The position numbers and the translations under genes are program-made. The notes under the pieces are model-generated. The model worked only from the letters and a program-made list of their open reading frames with translations. It had not been told where the DNA came from and did no database searches. A stretch of 12,382 bases of DNA from Vulcanimicrobiota bacterium (GTDB lineage: Bacteria; Eremiobacterota; Eremiobacteria; Baltobacterales; Baltobacteraceae), in assembly GCA_028287545.1 (NCBI GenBank), contig JAQBPL010000366.1, forward strand, positions 1 through 12,382, in the 5' to 3' direction. Below, one piece after another: positions 1 through 6,326 of this stretch (position 1 is its first letter; each line of letters starts with the position of its first letter).

Positions 1-1452
1 GCGCGCGCGGCCGATCCCGGCACGGTCACGATCACGCAAGGGGTCGATGCCGCTACCTTGGATCCGCTCAAGGCGTCGATCACGACCGACACCAACGTGC
101 AGGCGCAGCTCTTCGATACGCTGGCGCGGCGCTCGGCCGACGGCTCGTCGCTCGTTCCCCAGCTCGCGACGTCGTGGAAGCAGGTCGCGCCGAGCGTGTG
201 GGAGTTCAAGCTGCGCCGCGGCGTCGCGTTTTCCAACGGCGACGCGTTCACCAGCGCCGACGTGAAGTTCTCGGTCGAGAAGATCCTCGATCCGGCGTAC
301 AAGTCGCAGCAGGTTCCGCGCGTCGACACGATCGCGCGCGTCGAGACGCCCGACGCCTACACCGTGCGCTTCGTGACCAAACGCCCGACGCCGCTGCCTC
401 CGGCGATCACCCGGCCGATCTTCATCGCCGACGCAAAGTATTGGCAGGACCACGGCGACGCGTACGTCGCGGAGCATCCCGTCGGAACCGGCCCGTACAC
501 GCTGCGCGCGTGGCATCGCGACGATGCGCTCGAACTCGACGCGAACCCGCACTATTGGGGCGGCGCGCCGTCGATCGTGCACGTGATCTTCAAACCGATT
601 CCAGAGGCGGCAACTCGCGTGTCGGCGCTGCGCACCGGAGCGGCCGACCTCATCACCAACGTGCCGTTCCAGTACGCCACGCTGCTCGAGGGCGGCACGA
701 CGACGCGCATGACGAGCGCGCGCAGCGTTCGCGTTCTGTATATCGCGTTCAACACGCTCCAGCCGGGACCGCAGCAGAACCGGCTCGTGCGCCAGGCGCT
801 CAACTACGCGATCGACGTTCCCGCGATCATCAAAGCCGTGCTCGGCGGACGCGCGTACGAGCTCGGCGAGCCCGTGCCGCCGAACTTCTTCGGCTACGAT
901 CCCAAGCTCGCGTCGTACAAGCACGACCCGGCGAAGGCGAAAGCGCTGCTGGCCGAGGCGGGCTATCCTGAGGGCAAGGGCCTCACGCTCGCGCTGTACG
1001 CGCCGCAGGGCCGCTACAACGGCGACAAAGAGGTCGCGCTCGCCGTCGGCGGGCAGCTGCAGGCCGCGGGCGTGCACGTCGAAGTGAAGACACAGGAGTG
1101 GGTGAGTTACTACCGCCAAGTGCTGCAGCGCTCGGTCTCACCGATGTACATGCTTGGCTGGGGAAACATTACGTACGATGCGGACAACACGATGGGTTCG
1201 ACGCTGACCTCCGACGCCGCCTCGTCCACGTATGCGAATCCGGCCGTCGACAAACTGACCGACGCCGCGCGCTACGAGCTCGACCCGGCAAAGCGAAAGG
1301 CCCTCTACGCGAAGGCGATGCGGATCGTGCACGACGATGCGCCGTGGCTCTTCCTCTTCCAGTACGAGGACCTCTATGCGACCTCCAAGCGTCTCCAATG
1401 GAAAGCGCGGCCGGACGAAGCGATCTACTGCGCCGAAATGCGGCTGACGTGA
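1..1452 (+). CDS. ABC transporter substrate-binding protein, family 5 (peptide type), 5'-truncated
   Basis: This is the extracytoplasmic binding component of a Dpp/Opp-type ABC importer (SBP_bac_5), which captures small peptides or similar solutes for the membrane permeases. Frame 1 is open from the first base, and the visible 483 residues begin ARAADPGTVTIT, so the signal peptide or lipobox and the true start lie outside the window. Family hallmarks seen are the N-terminal GTVTITQGVDAATLDP strand, LFDTLARRS, the WEFKLRRGVAFSNGD segment followed by FTSADVKFSVEK, and the hinge motif VGTGPYTLRAW followed by NPHYWGG. The C-terminal lobe has LVRQALNYAID and the AKALLAEAGYPEG segment, as in DppA/OppA proteins. 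The usual C-terminal WLFLFQYEDLYATSKRL stretch is present, so the 3' end is complete. The TGA stop overlaps the GTG start of the gamma-glutamyltransferase gene. Permease and ATPase genes are not visible. The exact ligand cannot be read from sequence; nickel, glutathione or dipeptides are all possible for this family. Confidence 0.93.
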   Translation, partial: ARAADPGTVTITQGVDAATLDPLKASITTDTNVQAQLFDTLARRSADGSSLVPQLATSWKQVAPSVWEFKLRRGVAFSNGDAFTSADVKFSVEKILDPAYKSQQVPRVDTIARVETPDAYTVRFVTKRPTPLPPAITRPIFIADAKYWQDHGDAYVAEHPVGTGPYTLRAWHRDDALELDANPHYWGGAPSIVHVIFKPIPEAATRVSALRTGAADLITNVPFQYATLLEGGTTTRMTSARSVRVLYIAFNTLQPGPQQNRLVRQALNYAIDVPAIIKAVLGGRAYELGEPVPPNFFGYDPKLASYKHDPAKAKALLAEAGYPEGKGLTLALYAPQGRYNGDKEVALAVGGQLQAAGVHVEVKTQEWVSYYRQVLQRSVSPMYMLGWGNITYDADNTMGSTLTSDAASSTYANPAVDKLTDAARYELDPAKRKALYAKAMRIVHDDAPWLFLFQYEDLYATSKRLQWKARPDEAIYCAEMRLT

Positions 1453-3062
1453 TCGCTTCTACTTCCCGCGGCGCGTGGCCGACGCGCGCCGTCGCCCGCT
1501 CGACCCGCGCGATGGTCGCGACGCCGCATGCGCTCGCCACGGCCGCCGGGGTCGACGTGCTGCGGCGCGGCGGCAACGCGGTCGATGCGGCGATCGCCGC
1601 CAACGCGGTCCTGACCGTCATCTATCCTGCCAGCTGCGGGATCGGCGGCGACGCGTTCTGGATCGTTTACGACCCGCGCGCGGAGGCGGTCCGTTCGTAC
1701 AACGGCAGCGGGCGAACGCCCCGTGCCGCGGCGCTCGACCGGCTGCCCGGCGGCGTCCTCCCGCAGCGCGGCGCGCTCAGCGTGACGGTGCCGGGTGCGG
1801 TGCGCTCCTGGGAAGACGTCGCCGCCGCGCACGGCACCCGCGGCTTGGATGACCTGCTCGCTCCGGCCGAACGCTTTGCCCGCGAAGGCTTCGCCGTAAC
1901 CGACGTCTCCGGCGCCTACTTCGCGGGCAACGAACCGCTGCTGCGCGCCGACGGCGAGGCGACGCGCGTCTTCTTCAACGACGGCGTGCCGCGCGGAGGG
2001 GACGTGCTGCGCAACCCGCAGCTCGCCGAAACGATCGCGGCGATCCGCCGCGACGGCGCCCGCGCGCTCTACGAAGGCGCGATCGCCGAGCGAATCGTGC
2101 GCACGCTGAACCGCCTGGGCAACGTCATGACCGGCGACGATCTCGCCGCGCACCGCACCGAACCGACGACGCCGCTGCGGCTCGCGTGGAACGGCGGCGA
2201 ACTGCTCGCACACCCGCCGAACTCGCAAGGCGCGTGCATGCTCATGGCGATGGGGATGCTGGCCGGCGACGCCGGCGCGGACGAGCCGCGCTGGAACCAC
2301 CTGGCGATCGAAGCGATGAAACGCGCGATCTCGGTGCGCGACGCGAGCTTCGCCGATCCGGCGTTCAGCCCGAGCGGCGTCGAACGCGAGCTCGAGCCGC
2401 AGCGTTTGGCCCAGCACCGCGCCGCGATCGACCCCGAACGCGCGGCTGCGAAAGCGAGCGCGCGCGACCACGGCGACACGATCTTCCTGTGCGTGGTCGA
2501 CGAGGACGGCATGGCCGTCTCGCTGATCGAGAGCCTCTACATGAATTTCGGCTCGGGGATCGTCGCCGAAGGCACGGGGATCGTGCTGCACAACCGCGGC
2601 GCATACTTCTCGACGACGCCGGGCCATCCCAACGTGTACGAAGGCGGGAAACGGCCGCTGCACACGCTTTCACCGCCGATGTTCCTGCGCGACGGCAAAC
2701 CGGAACTCGTCTTCGGCACGATGGGCGGAGACGGGCAGCCGCAGATCGCGGTGCAGCTGCTGCATCACATCCTCGAGCGCGGTCTCGACGTGCAGCAGGG
2801 GCTCGACCTGCCGCGCTGGGTGTACGGCCGGCCCTCGATCGTCGGCCGTCCGGAGATCGCCTCGGCCGACACGGTCGTCGTCGAGTCGCGGATGGACGAA
2901 GCGATCGTGCGCGGCCTCGAACGCCGCGGCCATCGCGTCGCCACCATCGGCCCGTATGAGAACGCGATGGGCCACGCGCACGCGATAGCGATCGACCGCG
3001 AACGCGGCACCCTCGCCGGCGGCGCCGACCCCCGCGCCGACTCGCTGGCGCTCGGACTCTAA
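1449..3062 (+). CDS. ggt: Gamma-glutamyltransferase / gamma-glutamyl hydrolase (YwrD-like, Ntn hydrolase)
   Basis: The product (537 aa) belongs to the gamma-glutamyltranspeptidase family, which cleaves gamma-glutamyl bonds of glutathione and related amides. The N-terminal VATPHALATAAGVDVLRRGGNAVDAAIAANA region is split across two typical motifs (VATPHALA and LRRGGNAVDAAIA), followed by CGIGGDAFW and NGSGRTP. The proenzyme should self-cleave before Thr344, in GDTIFLCVVD, which aligns with the catalytic Thr of E. coli GGT (TTHYSVVD). This leaves a small subunit of 194 residues, as expected. MNFGSGIV, RPLHTLSPPMF and MGGDGQPQ follow; the last motif is typical of the YwrD-like branch rather than classical GGT (PGGSRI). 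No signal peptide is visible, so a cytoplasmic location is inferred. GTG at 1449 is chosen because it overlaps the upstream TGA (GTGA) and gives the family's normal N-terminal length. No clear Shine-Dalgarno is seen, which fits translational coupling to the binding-protein gene. The reading frame stays open upstream to 1098, but that part overlaps the binding protein and has no family similarity. Confidence 0.93.
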   Translation: MIASTSRGAWPTRAVARSTRAMVATPHALATAAGVDVLRRGGNAVDAAIAANAVLTVIYPASCGIGGDAFWIVYDPRAEAVRSYNGSGRTPRAAALDRLPGGVLPQRGALSVTVPGAVRSWEDVAAAHGTRGLDDLLAPAERFAREGFAVTDVSGAYFAGNEPLLRADGEATRVFFNDGVPRGGDVLRNPQLAETIAAIRRDGARALYEGAIAERIVRTLNRLGNVMTGDDLAAHRTEPTTPLRLAWNGGELLAHPPNSQGACMLMAMGMLAGDAGADEPRWNHLAIEAMKRAISVRDASFADPAFSPSGVERELEPQRLAQHRAAIDPERAAAKASARDHGDTIFLCVVDEDGMAVSLIESLYMNFGSGIVAEGTGIVLHNRGAYFSTTPGHPNVYEGGKRPLHTLSPPMFLRDGKPELVFGTMGGDGQPQIAVQLLHHILERGLDVQQGLDLPRWVYGRPSIVGRPEIASADTVVVESRMDEAIVRGLERRGHRVATIGPYENAMGHAHAIAIDRERGTLAGGADPRADSLALGL

Positions 3063-3078
3063 GCGCGTCGGGACGCGC
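3063..3078 (+). terminator. Short GC hairpin directly after the gamma-glutamyltransferase stop
   Basis: GCGCGT (3063-3068) pairs perfectly with ACGCGC (3073-3078) around a four-base loop, beginning one base after the TAA stop. There is no T-tract behind it, so it is at best a weak or factor-assisted terminator. It lies between the stop and the next promoter, where an end of transcription would be expected. In DNA this GC-rich such hairpins also occur by chance. Confidence 0.3.
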
Positions 3079-3104
3079 GGCCGTCCGGCGGGTCCATACG
3101 TCCA

Positions 3105-3134
3105 TTGAAGCAAGACCGCTCGTCGCAGTATGAT
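3105..3134 (+). promoter_or_regulatory. Sigma-70-like promoter for the 3158-6228 operon
   Basis: A -35 box TTGAAG (3105-3110) and a -10 box TATGAT (3129-3134) are separated by 18 bp. Together they differ from the TTGACA/TATAAT consensus at three positions (two in the -35 box, one in the -10). They lie in the only relatively AT-rich part of the 95-bp gap. The predicted transcript would start near 3141, giving a leader of about 17 bases. A Shine-Dalgarno GGAGA (3146-3150) sits 7 bases before the ATG at 3158. Confidence 0.6.
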
Positions 3135-3157
3135 CCGGCGAGATCGGAGAACTTGCT

Positions 3158-3784
3158 ATGCTTACGAGGCAGCGCGCCGTCTCGGCGCTGTTTCTCTGCA
3201 CATCCTGCGTCGTCCCGATGGCGGTGCCGGCGCAATCCGGCGGTCCGGGCATTCCGAGCGCCGAGATGCGGAAGCTGCGGCAGCTCAACATGCCGGTCGT
3301 CGCCCCGGTTCCGAAGCCCCTGGGCCTGACCGCGCACGTCGTCACGAACGCGTACGACAAGTCGTACAAGATCGTCTACTCGAATCTCGCCGGCGCATCC
3401 ATCACGTTCGAGGTCACCCAGCTCGCCGGCGTCCCCGCGCCGGCTCACGACGCGACCCAGCAATCGGCCGCCGAGCCCCCGAAACGTCACGGGTTCTTGC
3501 AGCACATCTTCGGGGGCGGGAACGCCGCCAAAGTACCCACTCTCTCAAACGCGGATCGCTCCACCGGAACGTCCGGTGAGACGGAGGCGCAAGGGAGCTC
3601 GTCGTTGATGGCGGACTCGCAGTCGATCGGCCCGATTCGTTTCACCGCCGCCGGGCCGTGCCTCCACGGCACCGCCGATGCCGCGAAGGCGACCGTTCGC
3701 GGCGTACGGGTTACCGTGACCGGCTGCAACATCGAGAACGCCGACGTCTTGATCTCGACCTACAAACGCGTGCGCCGCGTGTAG
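3158..3784 (+). CDS. Small secreted protein of unknown function
   Basis: I do not recognise the family. The 208-residue product begins with a basic n-region and a hydrophobic stretch (ALFLCTSCVVPMAV), then a plausible signal-peptidase I site after VPA at residue 25, so export is likely. The mature part has a beta-rich first half (AHVVTNAYDKSYKIVYSN, then ASITFEVTQLAG, residues 59-91). A low-complexity polar linker rich in Ser, Thr, Ala and Gly follows (about 95-150). A second compact beta region (GPIRFTAAGPCLHG and VRGVRVTVTGCNIENADVLI) holds two cysteines, C168 and C190, that could form a disulfide. The ATG is well supported by GGAGA seven bases upstream and by the promoter at 3105-3134. The gene is first of three co-directional genes and ends 21 bp before the membrane GAF protein gene, so a shared transcript is likely. 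Envelope function is inferred from location only. Confidence 0.82.
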   Translation: MLTRQRAVSALFLCTSCVVPMAVPAQSGGPGIPSAEMRKLRQLNMPVVAPVPKPLGLTAHVVTNAYDKSYKIVYSNLAGASITFEVTQLAGVPAPAHDATQQSAAEPPKRHGFLQHIFGGGNAAKVPTLSNADRSTGTSGETEAQGSSSLMADSQSIGPIRFTAAGPCLHGTADAAKATVRGVRVTVTGCNIENADVLISTYKRVRRV

Positions 3785-3805
3785 CGGAGCGCAGAGACCG
3801 CACGC

Positions 3806-5431
3806 ATGCAGCGTAACCCGGCGGCGGCTCCGCCGACGCCCGTGCGCTTGGGCGCCGAGCACGTCGCGGTGTTCGCGTGCGCGGCCCTCTCGGCGGCCTT
3901 CGTCGTGCTCGACGTCAACGGCGGTGCGTTCGATGCGGCACGCCCGGATCTCGGGATCGAGCTGGTCGCACGCGTGCTGATGCTGGTTCTCGCACTCTTC
4001 GCGGCCGTGCGGATGCAGGGCAATCCGGAGGTCCGTCTGCTGGTGTGGGCGGTGCTGTTCGCGTCGCTGGACGCGTATTGGCAGACCACCTACAAGCACG
4101 TCGGCGGACGTCCGCTCGAGTGGACCGAGATGGTCGTGAAGTACGTCGCCGTCGGGGCGGCCTTGGGGCTGCTGCTGCGCCTGTGCTCTCATTTCGGCGA
4201 CGCACCGCCCACGCGTTTCCGTTCCTTCCTGCACGACTGGTCGTACGCGATCGGGGCCGCGCTGGCGGTCATCGGTCTGGTGCACGGTGTCATCTACATC
4301 CAGCACTGCTATTACTTCGACCCGGGCACCGGCGAGTGCATCGCCGACGACGCGACGCGTCTATGGACCCGCGCGTACCTGATCGCCGACGCGGCCGTAC
4401 GGCTGGCGATCGTCGCCGCCGCGGTAATCGGATATCGGCGCTCGACGCTGGAGTACAAGCAGCGAACGATGCTGGTCGCATACTTCAGCGCGTGGTTCGC
4501 GCTCGGCACCGCGATCGATTTCTTGGCACGGCAGCCTCTGCCGTACTTCGCGGTCCTCCTCTTGCAGGTCGGCGACGCCGTGACGACGCTCCTGTTCCCG
4601 CTCGGACTCCTCTATGCTGCGACGCGCCGGCGGCTCTTCGACGTCGAGTACGTTGTGAAGATGACGACGTCGTACTCGGTCAGCACGCTCGTCGTCGTGC
4701 TCCTCCTCGCGGGCGTCGAAACGCTTCTCCACGAGCTTTGGATGAGCCCGTTCCACGCCGAAGAGCACCCCTCGAAAGAGTCGACGCTCTCTCTCGTGGC
4801 GATCGAGTTCTTCGCCGGCGTCTTGTTCGTGCTGTGCTGGAAGCCGTTCGAGAAGTGGCTCGAGAGCGTGCTGGACCGCACGATGCCCGAGCGGACGGAA
4901 CGGCTCGAGCGGCTGCGTGGACTCATCAACAAAATTCCGTACGTCGCGACCCTGACCGAGCTGCGCAAAGAGCTTCGCGAAGGACTCAGTGCCGCCGTCT
5001 CGGCGCAGTTCGCCGACATCTTCCTGCACGACGGCAAGGCCGGGTTCGGCGCGTACCTCTCGAATCGTGCTCCGGAGCCGTTGTATCTGAGCGAGAACGA
5101 ACCGCCGCTGACGGAGATCGTGCGCGGCGGTCACGTGTGCTTGGGCTGCCGGAACGAAACGGTTCCGAAGGCCGAACTGGCGATGCCCATGCCGGTCCGC
5201 GGAAAGCCGTACGGGGTTCTGATTTGCGGCGCACCCCTCCACGAGATCGTCCATTTTGCGCACGACGAGATCGAACATCTCAAAGAGTTCGCGGCCACGG
5301 CCGGCAGCGCGCTCTTCGCGTTTGGTGCCAAACTTCGTCCCGAGCCTTCCGGCGCGGGCGAAAGAACGAAGAGAACGCCGCGCAAAAAGCCGGCCGCCGT
5401 CTCCAGTTCGCCGCCGCGGGAGGCTCTATGA
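3806..5431 (+). CDS. Polytopic membrane protein with C-terminal GAF domain, no output domain (putative sensor)
   Basis: The 541-residue protein has about ten hydrophobic helices (roughly 20-36, 52-68, 76-92, 108-126, 147-166, 191-209, 222-238, 247-271, 290-307, 328-345) and then a cytoplasmic GAF-like domain (about 378-508). The connecting segment RRRLFDVEYVVKMTTSYSV and the following WKPFEKWLESVLDRTMPERTERL resemble the membrane-to-GAF junction (RRLFDIDxVINRALVYG type) of certain multi-helix sensor histidine kinases and phosphatases. No HisKA, HATPase, GGDEF or PP2C domain follows. The chain ends in a basic, Pro/Ser-rich tail (510-541). Cys pairs occur in a predicted loop (C168, C178) and as CLGC in the GAF domain (445-448), where redox or metal sensing is conceivable. 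The ATG has a GGAG (3786-3789) 16 bases upstream, rather far, so coupling to the preceding gene is likely. The TGA overlaps the protease ATG (ATGA). The signal sensed and the partner protein are unknown. Confidence 0.88.
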   Translation: MQRNPAAAPPTPVRLGAEHVAVFACAALSAAFVVLDVNGGAFDAARPDLGIELVARVLMLVLALFAAVRMQGNPEVRLLVWAVLFASLDAYWQTTYKHVGGRPLEWTEMVVKYVAVGAALGLLLRLCSHFGDAPPTRFRSFLHDWSYAIGAALAVIGLVHGVIYIQHCYYFDPGTGECIADDATRLWTRAYLIADAAVRLAIVAAAVIGYRRSTLEYKQRTMLVAYFSAWFALGTAIDFLARQPLPYFAVLLLQVGDAVTTLLFPLGLLYAATRRRLFDVEYVVKMTTSYSVSTLVVVLLLAGVETLLHELWMSPFHAEEHPSKESTLSLVAIEFFAGVLFVLCWKPFEKWLESVLDRTMPERTERLERLRGLINKIPYVATLTELRKELREGLSAAVSAQFADIFLHDGKAGFGAYLSNRAPEPLYLSENEPPLTEIVRGGHVCLGCRNETVPKAELAMPMPVRGKPYGVLICGAPLHEIVHFAHDEIEHLKEFAATAGSALFAFGAKLRPEPSGAGERTKRTPRKKPAAVSSSPPREAL

Positions 5432-6228
5432 TCACGACGATGCCGCGCACGTTCGCGCACTTGGCCGCATTCGCGGTGACCCTCGCGATCGGTCTTGCGA
5501 CGGTTTGCGCAGCGCCTGCGCAGGCGGACCAGAGCGACGACGAGACGATGGGCCTGGGCGTCTACGACGACCTCAAAGCGAAGGGCCAGGTCGTGGAAGG
5601 TTCACCGTATCTGCCGATCCTGCGCCGCGTCGGCGACCGTCTCTCGGCGGCGGCGCGGCCGCATTGGTTCACCGAGCGCTTCTACGTCGTTCGCGGCAAC
5701 CAGATCAACGCGTTCTCCGCACCGGGCGGCTACGTTTTCGTCAACGAAGGGCTGCTGCGAACGATCAACAACACGGACGAGCTGGCCAACGTCTTGGGAC
5801 ACGAAACCGCCCACCTCGTGCTCGGACACGTGCAGGCGAAAGTGCAGCAGCAGAAGCGGAAGAGCTTCCTCACCAACATCGGCAAGGCGCTCACCGGGAA
5901 GGGTTCAACGGGCTCTCAAAATACGTTCGATGCGGCGACGCAGATCGGGAACTACAGTTTCCTGAACTTCACGCGCCAGCAAGAGTACGCAGCGGACGAG
6001 CTCGGCGCGAAGCTCGCTGCGAAAGCCGGCTACAATCCCTGGGGAACCGTCTGGTTCTTCAACGAGCTCGGGCGCCTCGTCGGCGACGCCGGGTACGAGC
6101 AATACGTTCAGGAGCATCCTTCGACGTCCGACCGGACCGAACGCATCGCCCGCTATTTGCGCGACGGCACAGCCTACGCGCGCTGGAAGAACCGTCCCCC
6201 AACGACGACCGGCCTCGTGTCACCCTGA
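5428..6228 (+). CDS. Secreted M48-family zinc metalloprotease
   Basis: This 266-residue protein is an M48 peptidase of the periplasmic BepA/LoiP type, a family involved in turnover of misfolded envelope proteins. An N-terminal signal peptide (hydrophobic core LAAFAVTLAIGLATVCAA) ends at AQA (residue 33), so the enzyme should act outside the cytoplasm. The zinc motif is LGHETAHLVLGH: His125 and His129 are ligands and Glu126 is the catalytic base. The third ligand is Glu186 in QQEYAADELGAKLAAKAGY, the EYxAD signature. NAFSAPGGYVFVNEGLL upstream is also characteristic of the family. The C-terminal HPSTSDRTERIARY segment matches the conserved HP-R-ERI block. No TPR region is present. The ATG is preceded by GGGAGG (5418-5423) with a four-base gap and overlaps the previous stop. 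The last codons and the TGA lie inside the left arm of the inverted repeat at 6218-6326. Confidence 0.94.
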   Translation: MITTMPRTFAHLAAFAVTLAIGLATVCAAPAQADQSDDETMGLGVYDDLKAKGQVVEGSPYLPILRRVGDRLSAAARPHWFTERFYVVRGNQINAFSAPGGYVFVNEGLLRTINNTDELANVLGHETAHLVLGHVQAKVQQQKRKSFLTNIGKALTGKGSTGSQNTFDAATQIGNYSFLNFTRQQEYAADELGAKLAAKAGYNPWGTVWFFNELGRLVGDAGYEQYVQEHPSTSDRTERIARYLRDGTAYARWKNRPPTTTGLVSP

Positions 6229-6326
6229 GCTTGTCGAAGGGGCCTCGTCACGGACGGTGCCGCGCGTTCAACGTTGCATTGCGGCACCACGCGCGACGAG
6301 GCCCCTTCGACAAGCTCAGGGCGACA
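6218..6326. repeat. Head-to-head pair of REP-like palindromic repeats between convergent genes
   Basis: The left arm (6223-6249) and right arm (6295-6321) are perfect 27-bp inverted copies, each containing the core CCTGAGCTTGTCGAAGG followed by GGCCTCGTC. Four more outer pairs form after one mismatch (6218-6221 with 6323-6326). Inside, GGTGCCGC (6256-6263) pairs with GCGGCACC (6281-6288). The RNA from either strand could form a long hairpin, so it may act as a two-way terminator or mRNA 3'-end stabiliser for the converging protease and MutS-family genes. It holds both of their TGA stop codons (6226-6228 and 6316-6318). A third copy of the core lies at 10811-10828. From general knowledge this core is scattered through many GC-rich genomes; a family assignment needs a genome count. 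Confidence 0.85.

Noticed and set aside
58..60. TTG as the start of the binding-protein gene
   Set aside because: The conserved N-terminal strand of the family (GTVTITQGVD) is encoded before it, so the gene is cut by the window edge rather than starting here.
1098..1448. N-terminal extension of the gamma-glutamyltransferase frame
   Set aside because: It lies wholly within the binding-protein gene and does not resemble GGT proteins; the GTG at 1449 fits the family start.
1425..2663. Long minus-strand open frame (412 codons) opposite the gamma-glutamyltransferase gene
   Set aside because: Arg/Ala/Val-rich shadow translation without recognisable motifs; the plus strand carries a full GGT-family protein here. 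Long antisense frames are expected at this GC content.
6218..6326. Terminal inverted repeats of an insertion sequence or MITE
   Set aside because: Only 45 bp separate the perfect arms, no transposase is present and no target duplication is seen; a paired REP-like hairpin fits better.
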